Source: Irpex lacteus
Taxonomy: Eukaryota > Basidiomycota > Agaricomycetes > Polyporales > Irpicaceae
Assembly (NCBI GenBank): GCA_001986395.2
Contig: MQVO02000005.1
Location: forward strand, 186,001-250,000
Direction: 5' to 3'
Length of the DNA: 64,000 bases
Made by a program: the position numbers and the translations under genes. The notes under the pieces are model-generated. The model made no database searches, was not told the origin of the DNA, and was given only the letters and a program-made list of their open reading frames with translations. Within the stretch, counting starts at the first letter, position 1. Every line of letters begins with the position of its first letter. Positions 12,290 to 25,121 of this stretch are shown piece after piece.

Positions 12290-14060
12290 CATTTCGTCCT
12301 GTTTTATGATTTTTCCCTCTCTTGATTCTCTTGACATTGTTGTATTCATCACCACCCGGATAATTCTCTCTCCTCTCCTCCTCCCCTTCGATAGTGCTAT
12401 TCTACATCACCCGCTGTTCCTTCGTTCGGTCAAGTAAATCTAGATATACCCACAATTCAACTCGGTCAATCGGGGTTTTCTAGTCGCTCACACCTCCCAC
12501 GGATTCTTTTCCCTACCTCACATCCATATCCTCATCTGCATGCATCTCCTACTACTTGGCCACGTTCATTTGCATGTTTCCCCCCTCTTCATTAGTCTCG
12601 ACGGACACTGTTGCTTCCTGAATCCCCTATATAGTCTCGCTATCCTCGCATTGATCCTGAAATATAGCTGCATTTTTTCACTCCATGTTTGCGATGGTTA
12701 CCATACTCTCTACATCTACTTTGTGTGGCACACTATAGACGTTAGTTTACGAATGGACAGATTTAATATTTCACAGAGGCGGTCCGTTCTTGGCACTGCT
12801 GGCGTCTTTGTTTACTAAAAGATATACTCTGGAATTCGGGCAGCACTTCGTGCTCAGCGCTCAGCGACCATTACTACATCAGGGGCAAGCGCTATACCCG
12901 TGGTGGAAGCCCTTCAACGTTCAACGTCAACCATCACGACCTATCACGACCACCACCAGCTAGTATGGCCTCTAGGCACAACGGTCGAGCAAGGCGTGAC
13001 TATGCATGAGCTAAGCAGTAAGTGTCCCGTTAACCGCACAAACTTGTTTCTAACTGGCGTTGCAAACTTTCAAAGCTTGCGTTCCAAAGCACCAAGTGTT
13101 ACATAGAGATTGTGCTTTGCGCGGTCATCATCTTTAGGTTTGCAATATACTAGGATGGCGTCACAGAAAGAGTTGCTAGACGATCATTTACTACAGCAAG
13201 CTGGCTCGCTTTACTGAGATCGTTCAGTCACCTCTGACCTTCTGTCTTCACGACTTTTACCAAATCTCTAGAATGCGATCGTATAGCTCTAGTAGCATCC
13301 AAGTTTGCACTATATGAAAGTCAAGCAGAAGATTGGAGATAAGAGATGTCATGGACGTCAGTTCTGAGTGTACTATAGTAAGGTGATACCTTGTAGTGAG
13401 GTACGCTCGCAACTTAGCTCTTCATATCTCGTGTATTGCTGACATTTCAGTAATGTATAAGGGCCTTCGTTTTTCACAGACGCTTCTTCGAGCTCGATGG
13501 GCCCGCCGCAGTTAAAGTTCAAGTCTGTACGATACCCTACTTTCTATGGATTTGAACCCTGTAAGTACCTGTTCAATGTCAGTTTGGCAATGAGTCACAC
13601 TATCTCGCAGCCATCGAACTTTGATGTCAACTTTCACAACGAGGCCGCGTCATTTCCAGGTGTGAACTGCACGATCGTAAACCTTAAGAATGCCTAGCCC
13701 ATATGTTCCACACATACAGTTGGAAGGCTCGCGAATTTGCCAGTTCACGTATTCGGTCTATCGGATACTGTGATCACTGCTTCGACTCCCAGCAACACCA
13801 ACCCAGCGTCTTCGATGATCATGAGCACATCCTTTGAACCTTACAGCCGAATGCTGATAAAAGGCTGTCCCCACCTGCAGGAGCGATAGAAATTGACAGA
13901 ATCTGCTGGGTATGTAACGCTTAGATTTCCGGTCCTGTTACTGATATATTGGTCAATGCAGGTTTCAATCTGAGATCGTACTCTGTTCAAAGTCTCGAGC
14001 GCCACTTCACTGCTCTATATCTTTTCTTCTTGTCACTTTTGTCGGACAAAGCCTTTGCCT
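12290..14060. other. Intergenic region
   Basis: Pyrimidine-rich 3' region of the ZDS1-like gene up to about 12,800, then about 1.2 kb with no ORF I can support. A 66-codon ORF at 13,497-13,697 (MGPPQLKFKSVRYPTFYGFE) contains a plausible intron, but using it brings an immediate stop, so I do not call a gene. Confidence 0.5.
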
Positions 14061-17000
14061 ATGTCAGGCGAAAACAACGAGGCATCCTCCTTGGAAGATA
14101 TTGAGTTTCTTGTGAGTTCATGCTGATCGCATGACGTCTCTATCTGTTTTTTGTTGACAATCGTTGCACCGCATGTCCTACCAGGCACGACTAGCCGCTT
14201 TCTCCGTCAATGCTCAAGGCCGCCCGCCTCATGCGATCCTCAGGAGGCAAGGAGACCAGGCCAGAAGGAGATACCAAGCGCAAGGTCGCTTACAGGACCT
14301 TGATATATTCGTCAACTCATATCGACTTGCCGCGGAAGTAGTGCCGAAGGATGATCCCGAGCGGTTGGCTATCCTTAGTAACTTCGGAGTTGCTCTGACC
14401 ATACGTTTCGAACATCTTGGAAATCCTGCAGACTTGGAAGAGTCTTTCACCATCCGAAAATTATCTAATTCCCTCACACCGGAGACCTCCACGGACAAGC
14501 CAGCTCAGCTTCTAAATCTCGCAGTCTCGTATAAAAAGCGCTTCGAGGTATACGGAAAGCTCCACGATCTGGAAGAAGCGATTCAGCTTCAGAATCGAGT
14601 TTTGGAACTGATCCCAGAAGATCATCAGTACCGACTCGGGATGATGAACGATCTTGGTTCTTCTCTGCTTTCTCACTACGATCATACAGGAGATCGAGGT
14701 CATTTGGAGAAGGCTATCGCTCTTCAGAGTCAGGTGATCACCCTGATGCCTGAAAGCCACCCATTCAAGCCCTTCCTGCGTAGTAACTATGGAAATTCGC
14801 TACAGGAGCGCTTCCGACTTGACGGGAGCGTGGAAGATCTTGAACAGGCGGTCGCATTGCAGACTCATGCTGTAAATACGACGCCTGACATCCATGCGGG
14901 CAAATTCTTGCAGATGACCTGCTTGGGGAGCACGCTGCTGAGGAGATTCCAGTGGCTGGGCAACGTAGAGGACTTAGAGAACACTATCACACTCTTCGAA
15001 GACGCTCTTCGATTAAATCCAGACGGTCACCCAGACGAGTCATTGCAACGGCATAATCTGGCTGGTGCATTGACACGGCGATTTGAGCGTAAGGCAAACC
15101 CAGAAGACCTTGAGCGTGCAATCATATTGGAGACACGTGCGGTTGACCTCACTCCAAAGGACCATCCCGAGACGCAATCTCGATTGAAGAACTTGGGAGC
15201 CCAGCTGCACCGCCGATTCGAGCAATCTGGCAGCCGTGCGGATTTAGATGAGGCCATCAAGTGTTTTTCTAGCGCTGTAGGGCTCAGCCAAGATGGGCAC
15301 AAGGACAAGCCCTCTACGCTGCATAATCTTGCTCACTCCCTCCTCTTACGATTTGAGGTGACAGGCGATCCAAACGATTTGGCCGAGGCTATTGGATTTA
15401 GCACGCAGTCGTTGAAGCTCCTGCCAGAGGGTAACCCAGAAGCTGCAGGTTATCGCAGGCTTCTCAGTCGTCTGTACTTGACCCGTTTCTTATCCACCCA
15501 CACTGCACCCGAAGATTTGAAGAATGCCATTGACGCGCTCACTACGGCCATACAGCAGCCTTCTGCGCTTCCAGTCGAGCGACTATGGGCAGGTCGGGCA
15601 TATATTAGCACACTCCGGGCTGCCAGCGTCCGTGCTCCCTCGCCGAAGATCACTTTGCTTCAAGCTCATGAGCATATTGTGAGCTTGCGTCCTCAGGTTG
15701 CATGGTTGGGAAACAGTGCCAGGCGTCGATATGAAGAGCTTCTTGAGTGGGGATCACTCGTCAGTGAGGCTGCCTCGGATGCTATCGCCGCCGGAGAGCA
15801 CGCCCTCGCTCTTGAGTGGCTAGAGAGCGGACGAGCTATAGTATGGTCTCAAGTACTTCAGCTAAGGACACCTCTCGATGACCTCCAGTGTGTGGACTCC
15901 GCTCTCGCCAATGAGCTTCGACACGTATCCCAGATGCTTTGGAACAGTGCCACATCCGGATCAGAGCCGATATCCTTGTGACCGAGTTCCAGCTCTACCC
16001 AACCGCCCTTAGAAGCTCAAGCGCAAAGCTTTCATGCATATGCTGCGCGTTATGAAAAACTACTAGGGCGGATCCGAGAGTTGGACAACTTCCAGGGTTT
16101 TCTTCGTCCCAAAAAACTATCGCAGCTAGGCGGTGCCTGCTCGTCTGGCCCTGTTGTGGTAATCAACGTCCACCAGTCAAGATGTGACGCACTAGTGCTG
16201 TCCAGCCCTGGCAATGTTACACATATCCCTCTCCCAGGTCTCTCATACGGGGGCGCCGTCGACCTTCAGATTCGGCTCAAAAAATGCCTCAAAGCCAATC
16301 ATGTACTCGGAAGCTTGCGCGGAGACTTCGGCTTAAAAAGAGATAACGAAGGCTACTATAGAGGAGGAAGGGTAACAGAAAGAGATGCAACAGGCTGGAT
16401 GTATGGGATCCTCGCTGATCTATGGAGGACAGTCGTCGAGCCCATAACTACTGCTATCAAGGATCTTTCGTCTGTGAGTATCCGCTCGTTTTGCCTTTTT
16501 TGAAATTGCAAGGAGTGACTGCAATTTTAGTCCCCTGCAGGTGAAGCAGAGACTCCCTTACATATAACATGGTGTCCAACGGGTCCATTGACGTTTCTCC
16601 CACTGCATGCCGCCGGGATATACTCCAAACCCGGGAAATCCGAAGCAGACCTGAAACGCATCATGGACATCGCAATATCATCGTATACACCAACTCTGGA
16701 GGCACTACTCAAGCCGCGTACTCGGGCAGCATCTTCCAGCAGTGAATATCCGCATGTTCTCATAGTTTCTCAGCCCGCAACACCGGGTTTCTCTCCTATT
16801 AGCGCCACTACTGAGGAAGCTGGAATCGTCATGTCACTCGTGGAAAGCTCAACAGCTCTGCACGACACTAACGGTACTGTTCATGCCGTAATCGAAGGGA
16901 TGGCATCTCATCCATGGGCCCATCTCGCTTGTCACGGTATCCAGAGGTCGGACGACCCTACGAAAAGCTCGTTCGCCCTTTACGACGGCGCCCTCACCCT

Positions 17001-17343
17001 CGATCAACTCATGTCCCAGTCGATCCCGAACGCTGACCTTGCCGTCCTCTCGGCTTGTCAGACAGCTACAGGAGACGAGAAACTCTCAGAGGAGGCCGTG
17101 CACCTCGCAGCAGGCATGCTTAGCATCGGATACAAGAGTGTAATAGGCACGATGTGGTCTATCGACGACTACAGTGCCCCAACCATCATGGCGAGATTTT
17201 ACGAAGTTGTGACAGGGCAGATTAAGGCGGGAGAGGAGTTGAGGCCAGCATACGCACTGCACGAAGCGACAAAGGCACTGCGAGAGAAGTACGGAGTGAC
17301 GGACTTCGTTCGATGGGTCCCCTTTGTGCATTTCGGCTTGTAA
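14061..17343 (+). CDS. TPR-CHAT protein 1 (caspase-like protease fold), with one in-frame TGA
   Basis: Three exons: 14061-14111 (MSGENNEASSLEDIEFL), 14185-16473 and 16531-17343, both introns phase 0. The body is a run of about 45-residue TPR-like repeats (RFE..G...DLE.AI pattern). The C-terminus is a CHAT domain, a caspase-related peptidase fold, with the expected pair His in HLACHG (codon at 16932) and Cys in VLSACQTATG (codon at 17056), ending WVPFVHFGL. A TGA at 15979-15981 (about codon 616) interrupts an otherwise open frame just before the CHAT half; the same frame resumes with SSSTQPPLEAQAQ, matching genes 2 and 3. No intron removes the stop while keeping frame. It is a nonsense allele, two half-proteins, or a sequence error. 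Less like genes 2/3 than they are to each other, and visibly more GC-rich. Confidence 0.8.
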
Positions 17344-18589
17344 TCTCCACCTCTCTCTCCAGGTAGTCGGGTTTCGGTCATTCTTCATCTTTATAACAAT
17401 TCGATTACTCGTATCTAGAGACGTCGGAAAACATTTACGCAGCGAGCTAGCATAACCCACCTGAGCTGCTCAAAACCGCACTAGTTGAACGATAGCTATA
17501 TATAGGATAGCAGCTCATTGGTACAGGCTAGTGAGGTAACTGTGCGTGAACATAATGCTATGGCTGACAAGACGCCACTCACTGTGTTTCGTGACATCTC
17601 TCTGATCCCTACTACTCGTTGTCTAGATCGATCTCTGAGACGACAGCATAGTATATTGAGCCGGATCAGTGCATACATAGTGCGAGAGCGTGGTTTATTC
17701 GATATCTGAGTGTACTTATTGTGTCGTGAGTGAGGGCAATATATTGTTTTGATCAGCGTGTGGTCCTGTGTAGGCAGGTCGCGTTGAATGGGCCGACGTA
17801 TGATTATGGTGTCCAGGTGATCGACGTTGACGGGAGACACAGAGGTGGACATAGTGCTCGCTGTGATGGCAGTCAGTCATGACAATGCTACGTGTGGCCT
17901 TCATCGTCCTGTCACTCACCTTATTCGGAGTAACAATTGGCAGTCTGTCCATCTTCAATCCCAAGTATGTAGTTTCGTGACAATATAGATCGGCAGCAAG
18001 GAGGCTTCCGACCCGGAGAGTGTGTAGAAGAGGACGTGTGAGCTGGCAAGCGACACCGTGAGTTGAGAGCGACATGGAGTAGAAAATCCGATTGCAGAGT
18101 GGCCTGCAGTCGGGTTTTCTACTCCAAGTAATTCTCTCGCAGCGTGTTCATGTATCTACTGTATAGGAAGGAGGAGGCCTATCAGAGGAAAGAAGCAACA
18201 GAGGGCGTTGTGTGAGGGCAGCACTGAACTGGAGTATAGACCAATAGACTGAAAGTCCTGCTCTGGGGTTCGTGTATATGGTGATTTTAGCTATATATAG
18301 TGAGATGACGCTTGAGTGAGAGTGTTTGAAGCAGTCGAGCATGCAATCGGGCTATTGCTCACCTCAGGCTCGCACATCGTCCTGGACCAGTATCGATCTG
18401 CGGTAGGCGATAGAAACAAAAGAGCGTGAGTCTACGACATACGGAGTTGCAGACATATATCTGGATCTTGAGGCATTATTCTCACGTCATGCTCATGTGT
18501 CCAGTCGGTGGGAGCTGGGAAGAAGGACTTGAAGAGAGGGCATGAGACTTTATATTATTTATTGTAACGCAGTCAGTTACAATGACACT
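17344..18589. other. Spacer between CHAT gene 1 and the 9.1-kb array
   Basis: No coding region supported. Part of it (about 17,870-18,080) is a worn copy of the start of the X repeat: a GTCAGTCATGACAATG-like stretch, then a CTCACCT stretch, then AGTAGAAAATCC about 200 bp on. The same order appears at about 18,570-18,780. A strong hairpin lies at 18,076-18,125. Confidence 0.4.
18076..18125. repeat. Near-perfect 22-bp-stem hairpin
   Basis: The left arm begins GGAGTAGAAAATCCGATTGC and the right arm ends GGGTTTTCTACTCC, around a loop of about 6 nt (AGTGGC). The two arm differences are both G-U compatible, so the RNA would pair along its whole length. The arm sequence AGTAGAAAATCC recurs in the X repeats. 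Confidence 0.7.
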
Positions 18590-21500
18590 ACATAACTGCC
18601 TTCAACATCCTACTACTCACCTCATCCGTAATGCCATTCGTTGCCTGTCCGTCCTCTTCTTGAATCTAACTTGGACGTCGACGCCGTTCGAGGAATTGGC
18701 AACTGGACGAGGAACGAGCGGAGGAGACGTTGAGCGAGAGACAGACAGAGCATCGGCGACGACGACGAGTAGAAAATCCCGTTGCAACGTTGCTGACCAC
18801 GCCCATCGTCGCTCTCACACCGTGCTCATGTGGCCAGTCGGTGGGAAGGAGAGAGGCCACCTTACGTGGGCGCCTTGATTTCGGGAAACAGCGAACTGCT
18901 TGTTCGTCTCTCGTGTTCTCCCTCGTTCTCACTGCTCACCACGACGTCCTCGATACTCTAAACCTAAGTTCGTATACTAAGCCGCTGCACGCCTAGCCTA
19001 CTTCCGTCAGCGCATATGGCCCGTCAAACTTCGAACTGCCTGCTATGACCACGCGACGACGACTAGCTCGCTCAGCCCTCAGCCCGCTGACAACTCATCT
19101 CGTTCTCCGCGTTCTCAATTCGCTCCATCTCATGTGAAGCCGTTTATGAGGACAATTACTGCCCCGCGTGCTTGTGAGCATGAAGGAATATCGAATGCGT
19201 GCTGGTCGATGGAGCTTAGAATACGCACCTGACGTCTTCGAGCCCTGGAGACCGACCGAGTGAGAGCTGGGACTGTTAGCTAGTACGTCTATGTTTCGTC
19301 CGTGTACTCATTGAATGGCCGTCCTGATTATGTAGGCCACGCATGTTCCTCCCTCTTTCAAGCTAGCCGAGTCCGTGATGTACTCCCTCCAACATTCGCT
19401 AGCCTCCATCACATTCGCTCGTTACTCCGCGTTGCAAGTCACTCCTCGTTGCAAGCAACTCGTACCCCGACTCAAAGTACCTCGGCGAACTGCGGGAATC
19501 CTTGTCGCCTCGACGTCGAGCAGGAACCAATCGAGCTCAGACTGGAGTAATGAGATTCGATAGATGGTTAAGGTGCGTCCTATGCTAGTCAGATCCGTAC
19601 CACTGTCTGACGCGGTGTGTATAGTGGGTATATTCGTGCATAGAGAGGCGGCCTGCCTCTGGTCGACGAGATCCGTGCGAGACACTCAACAGACTGCCCT
19701 GCAAATACCTTGTACCGTATGTAACCATTCTAGGCCTCTTCGACACTAATCTCGACTCGTCTTTCACCTCATTCAACCTCGTCTTCCGTCTGAGTTGTCC
19801 TGAGTGAGGCCCCTCTCATCCGATCCACGTCCCTGAAGCACACTCGGCCACCCACCATATCAACGACCGGTCCATGTCCATCGTGTTCCCCTCTTCTACC
19901 CCAGCACTCTCTGGCGCTGGGATTGCAAATCACCCATACAGCCGCACACGAACCACGGTAGCGTTATGCGAAACGTCAACCGTCGTCTACGCCGTTCAAG
20001 TACGCCAACCCATCACTGGCAATCTCAACGACCAACACCACGGGGCCGTCGCATGCTCTTCGTGTACTCAACCACACCCTTGCTCTACGCTCACGCGTCA
20101 CACATACAGCAGCATACATCCCATCGTCAATCACCACTCCATGAACTACGAACGTGAGCAGTTATTGCGGGGTTTTAGAGGTTGCTGGGTGATGGAGAAA
20201 GCGTTATTCGGTGAGTACACACGCAGTCCGCATCCGCGAGAGTTCCTACTGATGATCGGTGTACCCTGCAGACACCCATTCACCTACCCTCGGGCTGGCA
20301 AGTCGACTGGCCATTCTCGAATGAGCGCATCAACAAAATGGGGGCCTACAAAGTCGCTCGAGACGCTCCGACGAGCCGCCACCCTTCTCACTCGCTCAAC
20401 GCTGGCGACCCATGTACCAGTGTCGCTACGGATACTCGATGGCTACAACAGTTCACGCGTTGGACCAAAATCGACCGCGATAAGTACCCGACGCACGCGT
20501 GCGCGTTCACACAGTTCATATTCGACGAGGTACGTACCCCTTCTACTGACATGCTCTCGACGCTAACGTATGCTGTGTAGCAGCATCGCAACGTTCACCG
20601 AATCATATACTTACCGGAACGTTGCGCGGCTTACTTACGCGTTCCACCGTCCTGGACTACCGGACGTTGCTCCCTCGCGTCGGTTTTCAAGTCATGATTC
20701 GGTCGCACGCTTCACCACCATCGCGTTCATATTCGATACGACTACGTGGGATTGCTACGTATAGACACGTATCGCGCAGCTGTGGCAATGTTATACGTGT
20801 ATCTGTAAGTCCTCCATGTACTGATCTCGCGAAGCAGTGTACGACTCTAACTCTATGCTCACAGCCTCGACACTTATCTGGACACCGTTTACGTGTACAT
20901 CCCCAGACAGTGTGTATTTGACTCCCAAGTACTTCCTACCTCTACTGACGTGATCGCAGCCATAGTCATCTGAAGCCTCGTTGTTTCCACCTCGCCCAGA
21001 CGCATTGATCCTAGCGGCTTCATCTCCGCCGTCCCGCAGCCCTCTCTCGATCGACAGCTTCCAACTACGTGAGCGTCCGCGACGCAGCCTGCTGTGCCGC
21101 CCCCTGCAGAAGGGAAATGCGTGTTCTATCGAGAGCTTGTGGGAGGCAGCATAATGTCGTCTGTCGATGCAGGGCACTGCACCGGGTACAAGGTTCGTCG
21201 CCGCCTTCCTCGTATTAGGGTTTAATACGACTGCTGACGCGTGTTCGCAGGCCTTCTCTCTTCCATTGACGGCTTCGCGAGCGTCCACGTCAGACGTCGT
21301 CCGCGCCTGCGCTGGTCGCGAATGGCTGTCTTGCCTTCATTCGAGCAGCAGGTAATGGTCTCGTCTCAGGCAAGTCCTTGTAGTTCCGCTGACTCGGATG
21401 CGTCTGAAAACGTTGGACTAGGATAAAACCGTCCACAATACGCGAACAAATGCGAGCTGGCCCGTTCATTTCAAGAAGCTGCGCGCGATCGCCTTGCGAC

Positions 21501-21760
21501 CTCCAGATACCGGCGGCAAACTGTCAACGGACACAGCCTGCGTCCTCGCTGTATCATACGTCGATCTTCTTGAATTCAGTGCCGGCGCAAGGCTTGCATC
21601 GCAAAGACAACGCTCGAAAGTTGACGGGTGGGAGCGAGGTATAAGTATTGCTCCTCCCCTGCCTTGGATCTTCAGACCCGCAACCCGCTTCAAAGGTGTG
21701 TATCAATGTACTCAGTGGCACCGTTAATTGTGCTAATATATGGGATATAGCCCTCTATAT
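18590..21760. repeat. X repeat, copy 1 (tandem unit 1, about 3.2 kb)
   Basis: Non-coding sequence upstream of CHAT gene 2. It recurs at about 27,740-30,908 and begins again at about 63,180. Shared landmarks in order: GACGAGTAGAAAATCCCGTTGCA (partly, near 18,769), the AGATGGTTAAGGTGCGTCC stretch near 19,560, TGTCCATCGTGTTC near 19,870, and CAACCCGCTTCAAAGGTGTG near 21,680. The ORFs in it are not conserved between copies, except a possible fragment near 20,280-20,570 described in the findings. The copies differ by scattered substitutions and small indels, so the duplication is not recent. Confidence 0.75.
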
Positions 21761-21854
21761 CGCCTATCGCTACTCTTTGCCAACCACCGCATCCATACAC
21801 ATCCCCATCTGTGCACCACCACTGCCACTGCTTCCATCCAGCCCTGCCAATTCC

Positions 21855-24800
21855 ATGTCAGGCCCCAGTGAAGAGACATCCACCTTGGTGCCAGGTGTTG
21901 ATCCTGCCGTGAGTCTGCATTGTCCATGCGGCTATGGCCTATGACTGATAACCCCCTTGTGTATCCAGCAATTGCCTGCTGCATTGTTCAATACATTCGA
22001 TGATATGCCACCCTACATTGCTCATGTTCTCCAGGGAGATCAAGCACGGGAACAGTACCTTGCTCACAGTGACTTAGATGCTTTGGAGCTCTATGTCCGC
22101 TGCTACCGCCAGGCTGTGGAAGTCACACCGGATGGTGTTCCGGAGCAGCTACACATTCTCATGAATTTTGGTGTGGCACTTTACACCCGATTTGAGCAAT
22201 TTGGCAACCACCCAGACCTGGAAGAGTCCATCAACGTTCAGCAGGTTGTGAATGCACTCACACCTGAGGACTCACCAGACAAGCCCTCCAGACTGGCCAA
22301 CCTTGCAGCCTTTCTCAGGACCCAGTTTCAGCTAGCAGGAAACCTTAAGGATCTGAAGGAAGCTATCTCACTGGAGACTCATGCTCTGGATCTTACACCA
22401 CATGGTCATGAGGACAAGCCAGCAAGGCTGAACAACCTTGGTGTTTCTCTGCTCAGACAGTTTGAGCACACAGGACTTTCTGAGTATCTGACCAAGGCTA
22501 TCACTCTCCAGAGCCAGGCTGTCGATCTTACACCTGATGATCACCCAAATAGACCCTCTCGGCTCAACAATCTCAGTAACTCATTGCAGAAGCGCTTCCA
22601 ATTGGAGGGCAACATTGAGGATCTTGAGCAAGCCATCACATTGCAGTCTCATGCATTGAGGCTCAGTCCTGACTCCCACCCAGACAAGCATATTTGGATC
22701 GGCAACTTTGGAAATAAGCTTTTGGAAAGGTTTGAGAGGCTGGCAAACTTGGATGACTTACAGAGAGCAGTTGCATCCTTTGAGCATGCTCTGGAGCTCA
22801 CTCCTGATAGTCATCCAGCCAAGCCTAAGCATCTCAATAACCTAGCCAAATCACTCAAAGAAAGATTTGAACACAGTGGAGAGATCCAGGATCTGACTAG
22901 AGCAATCACCTGCCAGTCCCAGGCTGTGGATCTTACTCCAAATAGCCACCCTGACAAACCCTCTGGGTTGAACAACCTTGGAACCAAACTACACATACTG
23001 TATGAGCAATCAGACAGTATGGAAGCCTTGAACAAGGCAATTGCAGCCCATTCACAGGCTGTGGAACTTACTCCAGATGGGCATTCTGTCAAATCTTCCT
23101 TGTTATACAACCTTGCCAACTCCCTTCATGCACGCTTTGAGAAGACAGGTGATGCTTCAGATTTATCAGAGGCCATCAAACACAGCACACTGGCTGTCAA
23201 TGTTTTACCGGCGGACCATCCGAAGCAGGCACAAATCCTTCGACTTCTTGGGGGCCTTTATCAAGAGCGTGCAGAGTCACCCCATGCTCAGCCTCAAGAT
23301 TTTACATGTGCATTGTATCAATTCTCTAATGCCATGCAACACACAGTTTCTCCTCCTCAACAGCGATGGCGTGCAGCAGTTCAATACACAAACTTGCTCT
23401 CCACAACTTCCTCTATGTTGAACACTCTACCTGAAATCTCTCTACTAGAGGCCTATGAACTTCAGCTTAGCCTGCTTTCTCAATGCCTTTGGTTAGGAAA
23501 TGGTGTCCATGATCGATACTCTGCCAAAGAGCTGCCATTCTGGGGGCAGATTGTTGGTGAGGCTACTGCTGCTGTCATCAATGCTGGGGGATTTGGAAAA
23601 GCCATTGAGTGGATAGAGAGTGGACGCACACTGGTCTGGTCTCAAATTCTTCAACTACGCACCCCACTAGATGATCTGCATCACTTCCATCCTCAGCTTG
23701 CCGATAGACTTCAACATGTGTCTCAGGCTCTCCAGCATGCTGCTACTTCCTCAAGTTCAACAACACAGCTGCTGTCCACTACCTATTCCAATTCCTCCTC
23801 ACAGTCTTCTCTTGACATGCAAGCCAAAAGCTCTCACTGCTATGCTGTTGAATATGATCAGCTAATCAAGAAGGTTAGAGGGCTTGAAGGCTTTGAGAGC
23901 TTTTTACAGGCCAAGACTCTGCCTCAGCTTTCAAGTGCATGCAAATCAGGACCAGTGGTACTCATCAATATGGATGAGTCACACTGTGATGCTCTCATAC
24001 TCTATGACTCAGAAGAGGTCAAGATAAAACACATCCCCCTATCCCTACTCTCTCTAGAGTGTGCCACAAATCTCAAAAGAGATCTTTGGTCTGTGCTCAC
24101 TGCAAGGGGCCTTTGTGGCCATTTCCGTGATAGCTCCTATGAATGGAGTGAAGACCTTGACAGAGGAGGATGGCTGCCAGGGAAGGGCATGAGAAATGAC
24201 CCAATGTTCAAGATTCTTGCTGATCTCTGGACTATGGTTGTTGAACCTGTTATTAATTTCATCTGCAAATTGGTGAGTAAACTTTTACTCTCCCACAGCT
24301 AGTGGATTTGAACCTAATTATGCTCTTAGCCAACACTGGAGACAACCAAACTTCCACACATCACTTGGTGCCCTACTGGTCCTCTTGCCTTCCTACCCCT
24401 CCATGCTGCTGGCATCTATCATGCAAATGGTCCTTCATCCAAGACCATCATGGACTTTGCTGTATCCTCCTACACTCCCACCTTGGAGGCACTTCTCAAA
24501 CCTCATGCAACAGTGCATGAGACCCCACGAGTTCTTGTGGTCTCACAGCCAGCCACACCATACTGTAGTGCCATCCCAGGAACTACAACAGAAGCTGGAA
24601 TTGTGATGTCGCTTACTGGAGAGTCAACACAGGTCTTAGAAGATACAGATGGGACATTTGACTCAGTCCTGGAAGCCATGACCACCCATAACTGGGTACA
24701 CCTTGCTTGTCATGGGATGCAGGATCATAACAATCCCATCAACAGCTCATTTGCACTCTATGATGAGAAGCTCACCCTTGGGACCCTCATGTCGAAACAC

Positions 24801-25121
24801 CTTCCAAATGCCGACCTTGCAGTCCTCTCAGCTTGCCAAACTGCCACCGGAGATGAGAAGCTTGTCGAAGAAGCTGTTCATCTTGCCGCAGGAATGCTCA
24901 ACATTGGGTACAAAAGTGTTATTGGTACAATGTGGTCCATCTATGATGACAGTGCACCAGTCGTGATGGCACAATTCTATGAAGTGATGATGGAGCAGGT
25001 CCGCGCTGGAAAGAAGCTTCAGCCCGCATATGCGTTGCATGCAGCAACAAAGGCACTGCGCGAGAAGTATGGGGTGAACGACTTTGTGCGTTGGATCCCA
25101 TTTGTCCATTTTGGCCTGTAA
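21855..25121 (+). CDS. TPR-CHAT protein 2 (caspase-like protease fold)
   Basis: Intact gene of three exons: 21855-21908 (MSGPSEETSTLVPGVDPA), 21969-24272 and 24330-25121; introns phase 0 and 50-60 nt. About 1,049 residues. The N-terminal two thirds is about nine TPR-like repeats built on LTPD.HPDKPSRLNNL..S. and RFE..G...DLE.AI. A linker with a Ser-rich stretch (near residue 600) leads into the CHAT domain: ITWCPTGPLAFLPLHAAGIY, VLVVSQPATPYCS, catalytic-type His in HLACHGMQ (codon 24711) and Cys in VLSACQTATGDEK (codon 24834), ending WIPFVHFGL. CHAT domains are caspase-like proteases; in bacteria TPR-CHAT proteins take part in immune or cell-death systems. Its fungal substrate cannot be read from the sequence. 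Lies in tandem unit 1. Confidence 0.92.

Noticed and set aside
14164..15981. Calling TPR-CHAT gene 1 as a complete TPR-only protein
   Set aside because: The same frame resumes directly after the TGA with sequence matching genes 2 and 3, so the short product is more likely caused by a stop than by design.
15979..15981. Selenocysteine reading of the TGA
   Set aside because: The paralogues have no Cys or Sec there, it lies in a low-complexity linker, and higher fungi generally lack selenoprotein machinery.
15976..16010. A 35-nt intron that would skip the TGA in CHAT gene 1
   Set aside because: It is too short for this genome's introns and shifts the frame away from the matching CHAT sequence.
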